Shown: positions 1 to 9,943, counted from the first letter of the stretch. The stretch: 64,000 nucleotides of DNA from Pycnococcus provasolii (GCA_938743325.2 OW568883.1:558001-622000), one strand, 5' to 3'. Numbers and translations are program-made. Notes: a model not told the origin generated them from the letters alone.

Positions 1-1601
1 AAGACGACGTCTTCTGGCACGACGCGCCGGAGACAAAGGGTGGTGGCGCAGACGTGGCAATTGGACAGGTGTGGCCTGGACCAACGGCATTCCCAGATTT
101 TTTGAAGCCGAATGCGAGGGAATGGTGGGCTCGGCTCGTCAAGTCTTTTCTCGACGAGGTGCCCGTGTCGGGGCTGTGGATTGACATGAATGAGCCGTCG
201 AATTTCTGCAACGGCGGAACGAAGTGCACCGTGCCACCCAACTGCCCAATACCTGGACAGCAGACGACATGCTGCCTGCAGTGCGACGCTCCGTCGACGA
301 AGTACGATCTCCCTCCCTACCGCATTCACAATAACGGCGGATTCCGCGACGATCTTGCGGTGCACTCGCTCGCTCCAGGCTCCGTGGGACACAATGGAAC
401 TCGCCACTACGACGCTCACAACATGTACGGCCTTGCGGAGTCCATTGCTACTCACGACGCGCTCCTTGCCGCAACCAACACTCGTCCATTTGTGCTGACG
501 AGAAGCACGTTCGTGTCGTCTGGCCGATATTCTGCTCACTGGTCGGGTGACAACGCGGCAACTTGGGATTCGCTTCGGCAGAGCATTGCTCAGGTGCTCA
601 ATAGCAACCTGTTCGGTATCCCGATGGTTGGTGCAGATATCTGTGGTTTTTCGTTGAACACCAACGAGGAGCTCTGCGCTCGCTGGACGGCTCTTGGAGC
701 ATTTTATCCCTTCACCCGCAATCATGCATCGTTCGAGACGATCGATCAGGAGCCGTATAGATTTCCCCTCGCACGGGACGCGGCGGAAGCAAGCTTGAGC
801 CTCCGCTATGCTCTGATGCCCACGCTGGAGACAGCGTTCTACCTCGCACACGTAGGTAAAGCGAGTCCAGCCGTCGCCGCACCTTTATTCTTCATCTGCC
901 CTACCGACGCGGCGTGCCTGAACTCCTCGACGCAGTTCGTGCTGGCTGGTGTGCTGCTCGTAAGCCCGGTCGTAAAATCTGGCGTGGATTTCGTCAACAC
1001 GTACTTGCCAAAAGGCATTTGGTACTCCCTCGAATATTCGAACGGCATAGCGTCTATTGTCGGCGCACCGATTCGTGTCAGCGATGTGGGTGCGTACTAC
1101 AAGTTATCTGCACCAGTGGGCGCGGCTCCTCCTTTACACATTCGCGGTGGCAGTGTGATGTCGATGTACGACGGAGATGCCCGCGGCGCCGACCTGACAA
1201 CATCTTTGGTCGCGGCTGGCCCGTATGGCTTGTACGTTGCGCTTGATGAAATGCAGTCTGCGTTCGGACATCTCTTCTACGACGACGGCCTGTCCATGAT
1301 ATCCTCGTCATCGGCGAAAACGACGTTCGTCGCATTCCAGGCCAATGCCACCTGCGTGATTGCATCGCCTGAATCGAGTTCCGAAAGCCACACTCCTATC
1401 TGGCGCTCGATTCAAATTTTCGGACTTACGAATGCGCCAGCCAGCCTTACCTTCAATGGCATCCCGCTGTCGAGCTGGCGTTACGACACGGAACGTCAGG
1501 CTCTTATCGTTTCGATGGTATCTCTTTCGGTGGAAATCAGCCAAGGTTGGACATTGAGGTGGGAGCACACAACGACATCATCATCACCAATGACAGTCTA
1601 A
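1..1601 (+). CDS. GH31 family alpha-glucosidase, C-terminal part (5' end outside window)
   Basis: The gene enters from the left edge: the frame is open from base 3 with no start codon, so the N-terminal half lies outside the window. The protein is a retaining alpha-glucosidase of glycoside hydrolase family 31, the group that holds acid maltase, sucrase-isomaltase and plant alpha-glucosidases. The signature WIDMNEPSNF at about bases 178-207 carries the nucleophilic Asp. HWSGDNAATWDSLRQSI further on carries the region of the acid/base Asp. GADICGF and the RNH loop (FTRNHAS) are also typical. The spacing matches lysosomal or secreted members, and the Cys-rich insert after NEPSNF (CTVPPNC...TTCCLQC) is usual for that group. 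The C-terminal beta-sandwich domains follow and end at a TAA. It converges on the next gene with about 140 bases between them. Whether it acts in secretion, vacuole or ER cannot be told without the N-terminus. Confidence 0.93.
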   Translation, partial: DDVFWHDAPETKGGGADVAIGQVWPGPTAFPDFLKPNAREWWARLVKSFLDEVPVSGLWIDMNEPSNFCNGGTKCTVPPNCPIPGQQTTCCLQCDAPSTKYDLPPYRIHNNGGFRDDLAVHSLAPGSVGHNGTRHYDAHNMYGLAESIATHDALLAATNTRPFVLTRSTFVSSGRYSAHWSGDNAATWDSLRQSIAQVLNSNLFGIPMVGADICGFSLNTNEELCARWTALGAFYPFTRNHASFETIDQEPYRFPLARDAAEASLSLRYALMPTLETAFYLAHVGKASPAVAAPLFFICPTDAACLNSSTQFVLAGVLLVSPVVKSGVDFVNTYLPKGIWYSLEYSNGIASIVGAPIRVSDVGAYYKLSAPVGAAPPLHIRGGSVMSMYDGDARGADLTTSLVAAGPYGLYVALDEMQSAFGHLFYDDGLSMISSSSAKTTFVAFQANATCVIASPESSSESHTPIWRSIQIFGLTNAPASLTFNGIPLSSWRYDTERQALIVSMVSLSVEISQGWTLRWEHTTTSSSPMTV

Positions 1602-1741
1602 GATATAGATCAGGATTCTTATTCTTCGAAATGAGGTTAGTTTGTAGAAATATAATTAGTCTATGATACCTTTACAAGCAACAACAACGTCACACAAGAA
1701 TTCTTCTCCTTCACCGCGTACTGCGTTGTAAGCCAAAATCC

Positions 1742-4700
1742 TCAGCCACTCACCACTCGGATCTTCGCGAGCCAGCCAAATCGGCCGCCGACATCGTGGC
1801 TAATGTTCGCACCAGCCTTAATCGCAAACTGGCGCGGAGTCAGCTCGCTCGAGCCGTGCGCAATCAAGCCGGAACGTGTATCCAACGTGCCATAGTGCCA
1901 TATGCAAGCAACGTTTACCTCAGTAGGCAGATCCGACGGCAGCTTCGAAGGAAATGCCAGAGCAGCGGAGGAGGTTTGCGGGATGGATGCGCTGAGGCTG
2001 TGCTTCTGCAGCCAGTCGCCAAGGCTGATTTCGTCTGAATCCATCTCAGACACTCGGTGCTCCAGAGATTGGCGCTTGAGTGCCACCAAGTCGCCTCGAG
2101 ACAACTTCGACGCACGCGTCAGGTCGCTGTCACTCGCGCTCAGCGCGCTGCCGGAATTGTCACTCGGCGCTGGAGAGGCAGCCTTGCGCTTGCGATTGGC
2201 TGCGTCGACGTTGAGGTCCGGTGCCACGTTATCACCTGCAGGACTGTCCTCAACAAGCGGTGCAACCTCAGGGGCAAGAGTAGGGGCGGGCGGCGCCGGC
2301 GCCGGCGGTGGCGATGACGGAGGTGGCGGTGGAGGGGACGGTGGTGAGCTGCGCGCCACCGGCAAAACTGGTGCGGACGGAGGCACTCGCGTTTCTGTTT
2401 TCGGCGAGTGTGCATTCTCCTCATCCTGCTGGGGTACCGCGACGACGTCTTCTCCTACTTGTTTTTCGTCGTCGTCGTCGTCGCCACCGCCGCCGCCGCC
2501 GCCGTCGTCATCTGCAGGCAACGGTGGCATATCGTCGTCGCTGTTGTCTTCAACGGGTGGCAGTTCCTCTTCGATCTCCTGCACGTGCTCATGCTCCTCT
2601 TCCTGCTCCTGCTTGCCACCTATTTTGTCTTCTTCTTCTTCTTCTTCTTCTTCTGCCTCCTGCAACTCCTGCTCCTCAACCTGTTCATCTTCTCTCGCAT
2701 CCTGCTCCTCATCATCCAATAGTTTCGCCTCGGCACTCTTTGCAATTCTTTCAGCATCCGCCGCCTCTTCAATCGCCGCGGCAAGGTCGAGATTCGGCGT
2801 GGGCGGGCGCTCATCTGCTCGCCCGGGCAAGTTGCTCACGTGCACACGAAACGACTCCTTCCACTTGCGCGTGCTGCCACGGCCGGCAATCACCTCGAAG
2901 TCTCTCGCGGGCATTTCACGTCCCTCGTACATCACGTGCGCCGTCTCGTGGTTAATCTCGCCGATAAAGCTGTTGCAAATCACCTCGACAACATCAGGCC
3001 GCACCTCGTCTCCTGAGTACTCGCTCCACTCTTTCAGATAGCGCGAATACATGACAGTGTCATTCGCGGCGTACACCGGATCGCCTTGCTGTGCCGCAGC
3101 TGCCACAGGCCTGGCACGTTTCGCATGCTCAGATGTCCGCCCCGTCGGAGTCAGCGTTCCTCCAAACTCGACGCCATTCACGATGAGACGCACCTCCATG
3201 CCCGGCGTCTTCGTGCCCTTGGGAGTTGGTTGACACAGCACCACCTTGACATTCTGCTGACCTCCCTTCGGCGTGGAAGGCGAAGCGACCGCATCCTTGA
3301 TCGCCGTCGTTCGTTTCGTCGACGCGGGTCGCACATCCTCTGGCGGCTCCTGGTCTCTCTCTCGCCTGACTGCCGAACGCAGCTGCCTCCTGTTGCGAGC
3401 GCGCTGCGCTCGCCCGCCGACGGGATAGTCCGTCACTTCACCGTTTTCGTCAATATCGTAGTCCGAGTCGTCCTGCGACGGGTCGAGCAACCATGCGTCG
3501 TCGAGCGCATCCGGCGGAAGCCTCGCCGCCTCGATAATCTCCACGCCCGACGACTCGCGCAACGCGTGAGCCGCGGCGAGCGCGGGCGTGCCACCGAGTC
3601 GAATGAGCTGCGGTGAAGCTGGCGGCGCGTCGTCGCCGTTGCTATTGTTGCTCTGCTCCGGCTGCGGGGTAGGCCTGCACTCTGGTAGCTGCGCCACCTG
3701 GAAGTCCGGCCCGACGTTCGAGCACTTATGTGTCCTTCGCTGCGCGGCATTCATGTAAGAGCGCTTCGGGGTCTGCGCGCCGTTCACGGCGTCAATCGGC
3801 TTAGCGTTCTCGTCGGTGTTCATCGTGTCCTCGCCCGTTTCGTTGCTCGTCGTGTCCAAATTTAGCCCAAACTCCCGAAGCAGAGCCTGGTTCCCCTTTT
3901 TGTAATCCTCGTCAGTCAGCGGCAACTCGCGTAGCACGCGAAAGCTGTGTCTCCACCTCCTCGAGTTTGCACCAGCCATCGTCTCAAACTTGGTCGGCGG
4001 CACCTGCCTTTGCGTCTGCGCGTCCGTGACGACGGGCTTGTCGTTCGTCATGTCGAGACTTCCGACGCGTTGGCGGCACAGCACGGTGATACGCCTCGGC
4101 GCGTGCGGCGGCCAGCTCTGTGCGTTGACGTCGCAGTGTCCGGTCGCGTCGGTGAGGAAGCCGCGCTCGAGTATGAGGTTGTGAACAGTCTGGTAGCTAT
4201 CCAGCTCCCGACGAGGGCTGCTGGGGCCTTCGGCAGCTTCTGTAGCGCCTGTAGCTTCCGCATTGGCGGCGGCGGCGGCGGCGGCGGCGGTCGTTTTCTC
4301 CTGCGCGGTTGTCTGTGGCGCCGACAGCATCGGCGGCGGCGGCGGTGGCGGCGGCGGCGGCGGCCTTAAACCATTAGGTTTCGTCTGGTTTTGCGCGGGT
4401 GGTGGTGGCGGTGGCGGCGGCGGCGGCGGCGGCAGGCTTGCATTAGCTGAACCTGGAACACCACCACCTAATAGTGGTCCTGGTAACCTGGAGTCCATCA
4501 CGTCGTCCACAGACGCAAGTTGGTTGGCTCCCAGGGCGGCCCCTAACCCGCCCTTAATCGGGTGCAAGGTCGGGCCATCCTCCTCCAAGTGATGAGCATG
4601 GAGACCCGTGGGCGGGTTCATGAGCTGCGACGGTAGCGGGAATAACGCCGGAGGAGCGACGGCATCACGGGGAGAGGCAGCGGCGGGGTTGGCCATGGAG

Positions 4701-5035
4701 CGGATGATTGAGGCGAAGCAGGCTTTTCTGTTTTCGTTCTTTTCAGAGGGGTCCGCCAAAAACGCCTCGTCGAAGGAGGAGCTCTCCCTCTCCCTCTCCC
4801 TCCCTCGACCCTCGCTTACTGCCGATGGATCCGTTGTTGGTCCATACCCCTTCGAGGAGAAGCTGGGTGGGGGGTCATTTGGGGATCCCGGTCGCCACCA
4901 ACTGCACATGCGACCGACGGTGGCGCACGCATGCGCTTCGCGTGTGACGCGAACGGCTGACGCGTATGCGCCGCCGTTGCCGACGCCACCGGCTGCGCCG
5001 ACGGCGCTCCGCGCGGCGACTTCCGCCGCGAGCAA
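1742..5035 (-). CDS. large protein with three SAND-like domains and proline-rich and acidic linkers
   Basis: Up to 1097 residues. A second in-frame ATG at 4696 (MANPAAASPRD) may be the real start, giving about 984 residues, because the first 113 residues look like translated leader. Three copies of a SAND-like pattern (V-x-C-x4-G-x-L ... P-x-x-F-E-x-x-AG ... W-x-x-S-x-R-V) lie near residues 311-365, 683-730 and 1043-1097. Copies 1 and 2 keep the core (KFETMAGANSRRWRHSFRV and DFEVIAGRGSTRKWKESFRV). Copy 3 is diverged (TPRQFAIKAG, then WLAKIRV). Two long proline runs sit near residues 200-235 and a Glu/Asp-rich stretch near 785-845. SAND domains bind DNA in nuclear regulators, and in volvocine algae they define the RegA/VARL family, so a chromatin or transcription role is inferred. 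No other catalytic domain was seen. The domain call is by eye and the remote third copy is least sure. Confidence 0.7.
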   Translation of the reverse strand: MLAAEVAARSAVGAAGGVGNGGAYASAVRVTREAHACATVGRMCSWWRPGSPNDPPPSFSSKGYGPTTDPSAVSEGRGRERERESSSFDEAFLADPSEKNENRKACFASIIRSMANPAAASPRDAVAPPALFPLPSQLMNPPTGLHAHHLEEDGPTLHPIKGGLGAALGANQLASVDDVMDSRLPGPLLGGGVPGSANASLPPPPPPPPPPPPAQNQTKPNGLRPPPPPPPPPPPMLSAPQTTAQEKTTAAAAAAAANAEATGATEAAEGPSSPRRELDSYQTVHNLILERGFLTDATGHCDVNAQSWPPHAPRRITVLCRQRVGSLDMTNDKPVVTDAQTQRQVPPTKFETMAGANSRRWRHSFRVLRELPLTDEDYKKGNQALLREFGLNLDTTSNETGEDTMNTDENAKPIDAVNGAQTPKRSYMNAAQRRTHKCSNVGPDFQVAQLPECRPTPQPEQSNNSNGDDAPPASPQLIRLGGTPALAAAHALRESSGVEIIEAARLPPDALDDAWLLDPSQDDSDYDIDENGEVTDYPVGGRAQRARNRRQLRSAVRRERDQEPPEDVRPASTKRTTAIKDAVASPSTPKGGQQNVKVVLCQPTPKGTKTPGMEVRLIVNGVEFGGTLTPTGRTSEHAKRARPVAAAAQQGDPVYAANDTVMYSRYLKEWSEYSGDEVRPDVVEVICNSFIGEINHETAHVMYEGREMPARDFEVIAGRGSTRKWKESFRVHVSNLPGRADERPPTPNLDLAAAIEEAADAERIAKSAEAKLLDDEEQDAREDEQVEEQELQEAEEEEEEEEDKIGGKQEQEEEHEHVQEIEEELPPVEDNSDDDMPPLPADDDGGGGGGGDDDDDEKQVGEDVVAVPQQDEENAHSPKTETRVPPSAPVLPVARSSPPSPPPPPPSSPPPAPAPPAPTLAPEVAPLVEDSPAGDNVAPDLNVDAANRKRKAASPAPSDNSGSALSASDSDLTRASKLSRGDLVALKRQSLEHRVSEMDSDEISLGDWLQKHSLSASIPQTSSAALAFPSKLPSDLPTEVNVACIWHYGTLDTRSGLIAHGSSELTPRQFAIKAGANISHDVGGRFGWLAKIRVVSG

Positions 5036-5678
5036 TGCTGGTGAGTGAGTACACCCGCAAAGGTTCTATAGTAACATAGGGGGAGGTGCCAGCGACGCAC
5101 CTCGACGTATCGAGCAAGCACCTCATCAGCGACGAGCAATTAGGCAAGAAGCACTTCGAAGGCGACGACAAAGAGATCGCGGCTCATTTCGCCATTGAGG
5201 TGCTGAAGCACGTCGGAGGCGTCCGACGACGCGCGAGGGACGGAGGGAGGTGGTGACGGTGGTGCGCATGTGGCGTAATTACGGAGGCCACGGCGTGGAA
5301 CCGATGTGCTCGTTCAAGGAATTGTGGCTCACGCGTGTGCGACGCTCGCTCAACGTTTGGCCGCGCCTACAGAGTACGGCAAGAAGAAGCTTCTAGTGAA
5401 ACAACATTGAAATACACGCCTGGGCGGCCAGGCCAGGCCAAACCCCGAGAGACCAATAAAGAAAACCCCAAACCGGCCAAAAGAAAAACAAATCCCGCTC
5501 CCTCCTCCCTGGACGCGCGTTACCCTAGGAAGAATCAGGGAGGGGATCGGGATCCCCCCTTGCACGCCATTCGAAGCGGGGGAAGGAAGATGGGCCACAC
5601 GCGACCTCCCTCCCCCAAAGCAGGCGTATTTGCTGTGCCGTTTCGTTTCATTCCTTTCAAGAGACTCACTATTTTGGC
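5036..5678. promoter_or_regulatory. divergent intergenic region between the SAND-like gene and the membrane F-box gene
   Basis: About 640 bases hold the upstream regions of two divergent genes. A TA-rich TACTATAGAACC (minus strand) lies just upstream of the SAND-like start. Short open frames here have no protein-like composition. Nothing else is recognisable. Confidence 0.5.
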
Positions 5679-7562
5679 ATGTCGTCGGGTCGCCATCATG
5701 ACGCGTTTTGTCGTCGCCATCACGACACCTTCAAGAGCCCGCTCGCGCTCATCGTCATGTGGATCAATCTATCCGCCAGCGCCTTGTGCGCATACTCCGA
5801 CGTCGTACCTGCGCTGTTGAAAGAGAGAGGGAGACACAGCAGTAGCAACAACCACCATTTAGCGCACTTCGCAGGCGCGCACGTCGCCGCGGCGGGGCTG
5901 TTCACGCTGTGCGCGGTATTCACGCACGCCGGCGTTGGCGTCAGACGCATACCAGGGTACCGACTGTGGCAGCCTTTCGAAGGGGGCACCGCTTTCGTTC
6001 TCATGCAGGGGTTCGGATGGCTCTCCTTTGCCGTCTACATTCACCTCGTCCTTCTGCTGCTCACAGCCACCGCCAGAACGCACGCGTCACCTCTTGCGCC
6101 TTCCGAGCCGCTGCTATCCGCGCTGCTCATGCGAAGCAGCAGCTCGCGACGGCACGTGCTCCTCCCGCTCGCGCTCCTCGGCGCCGTCGGGCAGACGCTC
6201 CTCTTCGCAAGCTTGCCGCTCTTCGAGGCGCCGCGTGCGAAGCCAGCCTCGGCCGCCGCCGCGCGGTTCCCGCTGAGAAGTGGGGATACGGTCGTGAGCG
6301 CAGCACTGCTCATCGGTGGCTTCGTCATGATGATAACGTGCGCTTCGTGCGGAGGAGGCATCTCGCCAACATTCACGACACCGAGGATGCTTCTCCCGCA
6401 AGTCGAGCCGTCGCGGCCTCAGGCGGTGAGCGCGTGCATCGGCGTCGTTGCCATCTTCCTCGCCGCGCCCATCGCGCACGTTGGAGCATGCGTCAGCCAA
6501 TATCACCGTGGGTACCGCTTCTGGCAGCCTTTCGAAGGAGGCGCGCCGTTCGTGCTGGCGCAGGGATTTGGATGGTTCATGTATGGTCTTGGTATGATGC
6601 TCATGCTCGTCGTCGTGTTCAACTTCAGCAATGGGTCGCCCATCTCGTCGAGCTCACTCGTGCTGGATTGCACCTTCGTCGGCGCCTGTGTGGCCGTGTC
6701 GCCCATCTTCGTCTCCGCCAACACGATCATCGTCCTCTCCACTGGGCTTTTTGATAAGCGGCGCGCCCCGATGCCATCATCCGTGGACGTGCTCCAGCCG
6801 CCGCCGACGCCGACGCCAACTCCGACGACTCCTGCAAGTCTGCAGCCTCCACCTCCGCCTCGCGGCAGGCGCACGATGCGCGCGTCGACCGCGGTGGCGA
6901 TGGCGGCTTTTGTGCTTCGCGTGTACGCGGATGGCCACCGCGACCTGAGCTGGTTGCTCCCCGCCGACGAGGTTCGCGTCTCCGCAGACTCGCTGAGGCC
7001 ATTCAGCATGGGAGGCTTCGCCGTGTCCATGTTCATCTGCCATGCCATTGCCGGGGGCGCGCTGAGAGGCGCAAGCGCGCTCGCGCCGCTCAGCGGCGGC
7101 GTGCAGCACGCGGCGCTCGCCGGAAGCGCTTGGATGTTTTTTGCCGTGGCGATCGCCTGGATAGCCTTCTGGCCAACCGTTGCGCCGATATGCTCCGCCT
7201 CGCTCGGTCTTTTGGCGCAGCAGCTGTTGTGCGCCTCCGTGCTTGCCTTCGACGCGCGAGGACTGGGCGTAGGCTGGTACGGCGGTGGTGCCAAGGTGAG
7301 CAAGGGGACGCTTACCAACCTGCCGCACGACGTGCTGCGAGACATGATGGCGGAGCTCACGGAGGCGGACGTGGCGAACCTCGCCGCGACATGTCGCCTG
7401 TTTGGCGAACGTGGAGGTGGATTGTGCCAGCCGAAGCTCGGCGCGGTTGCGGAGGCTGTGGAGCGAAAGCAGCGCTTCGAACGAGCACGGCGCATTTTTC
7501 GTGTCCTGAACATGCTCGTTGGGCCGGAACGCGCGGCGCTGTGCTGTAACATTCGTCCTTGA
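5679..7562 (+). CDS. multipass membrane protein with duplicated WQPFEGG motif and C-terminal F-box
   Basis: A 627-residue single-exon gene with many hydrophobic stretches, roughly eight to ten predicted membrane segments by eye. The membrane part is an internal duplication. GYRLWQPFEGGTAFVLMQGF near residue 95 recurs as GYRFWQPFEGGAPFVLAQGF near residue 283, each followed by a hydrophobic helix. A proline/threonine-rich linker lies near residues 365-400. After the last hydrophobic block comes an F-box-like helix set near residues 546-578 (LPHDVLRDMMAELTEADVANL, then AATCRLFGE), followed by a short basic tail. F-box domains recruit SKP1 to SCF ubiquitin ligases. Coupling to a multipass membrane domain is not a standard architecture and I do not recognise the family. 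The start ATG is the first in frame and directly precedes the first hydrophobic segment. Confidence 0.75.
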   Translation: MSSGRHHDAFCRRHHDTFKSPLALIVMWINLSASALCAYSDVVPALLKERGRHSSSNNHHLAHFAGAHVAAAGLFTLCAVFTHAGVGVRRIPGYRLWQPFEGGTAFVLMQGFGWLSFAVYIHLVLLLLTATARTHASPLAPSEPLLSALLMRSSSSRRHVLLPLALLGAVGQTLLFASLPLFEAPRAKPASAAAARFPLRSGDTVVSAALLIGGFVMMITCASCGGGISPTFTTPRMLLPQVEPSRPQAVSACIGVVAIFLAAPIAHVGACVSQYHRGYRFWQPFEGGAPFVLAQGFGWFMYGLGMMLMLVVVFNFSNGSPISSSSLVLDCTFVGACVAVSPIFVSANTIIVLSTGLFDKRRAPMPSSVDVLQPPPTPTPTPTTPASLQPPPPPRGRRTMRASTAVAMAAFVLRVYADGHRDLSWLLPADEVRVSADSLRPFSMGGFAVSMFICHAIAGGALRGASALAPLSGGVQHAALAGSAWMFFAVAIAWIAFWPTVAPICSASLGLLAQQLLCASVLAFDARGLGVGWYGGGAKVSKGTLTNLPHDVLRDMMAELTEADVANLAATCRLFGERGGGLCQPKLGAVAEAVERKQRFERARRIFRVLNMLVGPERAALCCNIRP

Positions 7563-7640
7563 AGATTTGTATTTTTTTGTGAAACATGACATCTATTGAT
7601 AATCCGATAATGGCACAAGATCTTACATGTAGTACATATC

Positions 7641-8789
7641 TTACATTTCACAGAGCCATGCTCTAAGCATGTTCGCCTCCTCCGTGGCGATAGATTCCAT
7701 GGCGTCTGAGCGAAGCATCGCCAACTGAAATGCGGTGCGCACTTGATCACGGTTGGCGTGCACGGCTGCAAGCGCGCGCATCCACTTTGGCGGCGTGACG
7801 TTTTCTTGCTGACTCGTGTCGGCGACATGCTGCTCCGCCGCCAAGAGGCATGCCTCCACACCCCCGAAGCGCGCGACGAGCTCAGCCGCTACTTTGGGCG
7901 TGACACCGTCGGCGCCGCGAATGTCACCTGCACCTCCTCGTCTTGCCGCGGACCCTCGTTTGCCCCCCAACGCGACCCAGTCGGCGTAGAGCGACGGAGA
8001 GAAACCGTGCTCGCGCAACCAGTCGTCGTACGTCACGCAGGACGACTTCATGCTCGTGCCCGCGCCAAACTTCAATCGCAGCCATACGACGTTGGCGCTG
8101 AGCAGCGACGCCATGTCCGCGTCCGCGCTAGCCACGGCGATGTTGTGGATGTCCGCGTCTGCACCCATGGCGACTATGGACGCGACGGCGTCGTCCGCCT
8201 CGTATCCCCTTTTTGCGACGACAGGTCGAAAGCCGACGTCGCTGACGGCGTCGAGGCGCTTCTGCATGCGTCGTCTCTTAATCGTCGAAGGTCGTCTTCT
8301 TTTCGGCGAAACGCGCGGTCCGAGCTTCCCTGGTATGGCGACGTGGTCGCCTTCTGTGAGAAACGACCCGCCGTCGTCGCCAAGGAGCTTCTGCGACCTG
8401 TCTCTGTGCGCCTTGTAGCTTGCGTCGATTTGTGTGCGTACAGGTGCATCATAGTCCACGAGTGGTGGGTCGAACACGCACACCGCCTTCGACGCGTGCG
8501 GGTCGTCCAACTCCTCCTTCAGCGTGGCGAGGTGTCGCGCGAGCACGTCGACGTCCCCGCGACACCTGCACAGGATATTCGTTCCGTCGACGACGAGGAG
8601 AGACGACCCGAACGAGAGACATTGCAATGGCGAGAGGTGCGAAGAGCCAACCCTAGAGGCTGAGTGGTGCGTGAATAGGGACGACGACCTACTCACCCAC
8701 CCCTGACCCTGGTGTGAACGTGACGGGTAAACACCACGAAGACGAACACCATGAGAGGGACCACGACGGAACGCCAGCATGGCGGCCAT
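7641..8789 (-). CDS. organellar PolI-type 5'-3' exonuclease family protein (OEX-like)
   Basis: 382 residues. The first 60 or so are rich in Ser, Arg and His with few acids, as in an organellar targeting peptide. The mature part follows the bacterial DNA polymerase I 5'-nuclease fold. LLVVDGTNIL near residue 65 gives a metal-binding Asp. YEADDAVASIVAMG near residue 195 gives the acidic pair of the second metal cluster. SADADMASLLS gives a further acidic motif. GDIRGADGVTPKVAAELVAR near residue 300 is the helix-three-turn-helix that contacts DNA. Plants carry stand-alone proteins of this family in plastids and mitochondria, where they act in flap removal and DNA repair, and that role is inferred here. 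A Gly/Arg-rich insert (GSAARRGGAG) precedes the H3TH. The gene is divergent from Atp23. Confidence 0.85.
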   Translation of the reverse strand: MAAMLAFRRGPSHGVRLRGVYPSRSHQGQGWVSRSSSLFTHHSASRVGSSHLSPLQCLSFGSSLLVVDGTNILCRCRGDVDVLARHLATLKEELDDPHASKAVCVFDPPLVDYDAPVRTQIDASYKAHRDRSQKLLGDDGGSFLTEGDHVAIPGKLGPRVSPKRRRPSTIKRRRMQKRLDAVSDVGFRPVVAKRGYEADDAVASIVAMGADADIHNIAVASADADMASLLSANVVWLRLKFGAGTSMKSSCVTYDDWLREHGFSPSLYADWVALGGKRGSAARRGGAGDIRGADGVTPKVAAELVARFGGVEACLLAAEQHVADTSQQENVTPPKWMRALAAVHANRDQVRTAFQLAMLRSDAMESIATEEANMLRAWLCEM

Positions 8790-8863
8790 GAGGGACCGAA
8801 ATGCCGGAAGAATATTTTAAGGGGGGGAGGAGGAGGAGGAGAGTGAGGGGAAAGGGAGTGGTG

Positions 8864-8904
8864 TTAGGGTTTAAGGTTAGGGTTAGGGTTAGGGTTAGGG
8901 TTAG
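8864..8904 (+). repeat. interstitial TTAGGG repeat with embedded telo-box in the Atp23 upstream region
   Basis: TTAGGGTTT at 8864-8872 is the complement of the plant telo-box AAACCCTAA. It is followed at 8875-8904 by about five perfect GGTTAG units. The block lies about 100 bases upstream of the Atp23 ATG and just outside the exonuclease gene on the other strand, so it is a promoter or 5'UTR element rather than a chromosome end. Confidence 0.8.
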
Positions 8905-9001
8905 CTGTTTGCTCTCGCCCCCCTCTTCTCTCTCTGTCTCCCCCGTCGTCATTCTTCGGATCATCTTCATCAGACCTTGTCGTGTTTGTTTGGTCGTACC
9001 T

Positions 9002-9861
9002 ATGTCCGCGTCGTCGTCGTCTCCTTCCGCCTCAGCTTCCGCCTCAGGTGCCGATGCTTCAGCTTCAGCTTCAGGACCTGTACCTGCGTCTTTCCGCCGA
9101 TGCGAACAGTGGGTCGAGAAATCAATGGCGAGTAAGTACCTCCAGTAGTCTTTTCATGTTTTGATGCTTGGAGTGATTTTTCATCGTCTGGAGTGGTGGT
9201 GGTCACAGGGTGTGTGATTTGCGTCATCGCTGGGTTGTTTTCGTTTGATTATGCATAAACTATGTTTTGATCATGCAACTGCTGTGTTGTCTGTGGTGCC
9301 TGATTTGTTTTGTGTTTTGTGTTTTTTTCCTTGTGCTGACACATGTCCTTGTTTTCACGTACAGGTCCAGTCGTGCGATTCCTGCGTGAAAAGCTCGCAG
9401 AGGCGGGATGCAGCGTCGAACCGCACCCCGAGCGCGCGCCGTTCTTTCACGTGCGCCACTGCGACCAGAGCGTCGCGGGTGGGTTTGTGCCAACCGAGGG
9501 CGTGGTCGTGTGCCACAACCACCTCACGAGCAAGGAGGAGGTGGAGCACGCGCTCGCACACGAGCTCATACACGCGTACGACCACTGCAGAGCAAAAAAT
9601 TTGGACTGGACGGACTGCAAACACCACGCGTGCAGCGAAGTGCGTGCCGCGGCGCTGAGCGGAGACTGCTCGTGGAAGCAGGAGTTGTTGCGCGGTCGGA
9701 TGGGTCTATCGGCACAGTTTCGCAGCTGCGTGAGACGCCGCGCTGTGCTGAGCTGCGAGCTCAACCCAAATTGTGGAAGCACGGTGGGTGCGCGCCGTGC
9801 GGTGGATGCCGTGTTTGAGAAGTGTATTGCAGACACCGACCCATTCGACAGGCTACCGTGA
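9002..9861 (+). CDS. ATP23: mitochondrial inner membrane protease Atp23 (peptidase M76), two exons
   Basis: Coding exons 9002-9131 and 9365-9861 join in frame to give 208 residues. The intron starts GTAAGT at 9132 and ends ...TACAG at 9364. Exon 1 encodes an Ala/Ser-rich leader and FRRCEQWVEKSM. Exon 2 encodes the peptidase with HELIHAYDHCR, the HExxH zinc site characteristic of family M76, and conserved cysteines (CKHHACSEVRAAALSGDC) towards the C-terminus. In yeast and animals Atp23 works in the mitochondrial intermembrane space, processing Atp6 and assisting ATP synthase assembly. The length is close to the usual 200-240 residues. TGTAA at 9891-9895, about 30 bases past the stop, fits a chlorophyte poly(A) signal. 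Confidence 0.9.
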
Positions 9862-9943
9862 ATGCAGAAGATGACGTAATTATTCGAGAGTGTAAAAGCC
9901 AATGACTACAACCGAAGTATTTTGTTTTTGCTTTCGAAGCGCT

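Noticed and set aside
1902-3041. Long plus-strand open frame opposite the SAND-like gene
   Set aside because: Ser/Gly-rich mirror of the acidic and proline repeats on the other strand; no domain.
6503-7861. Minus-strand frame opposite the membrane F-box gene
   Set aside because: Composition is that of an antisense frame and it crosses into the exonuclease 3' end.
8864-8904. Chromosome end from TTAGGG repeats
   Set aside because: Only a few units, flanked by intact genes on both sides.
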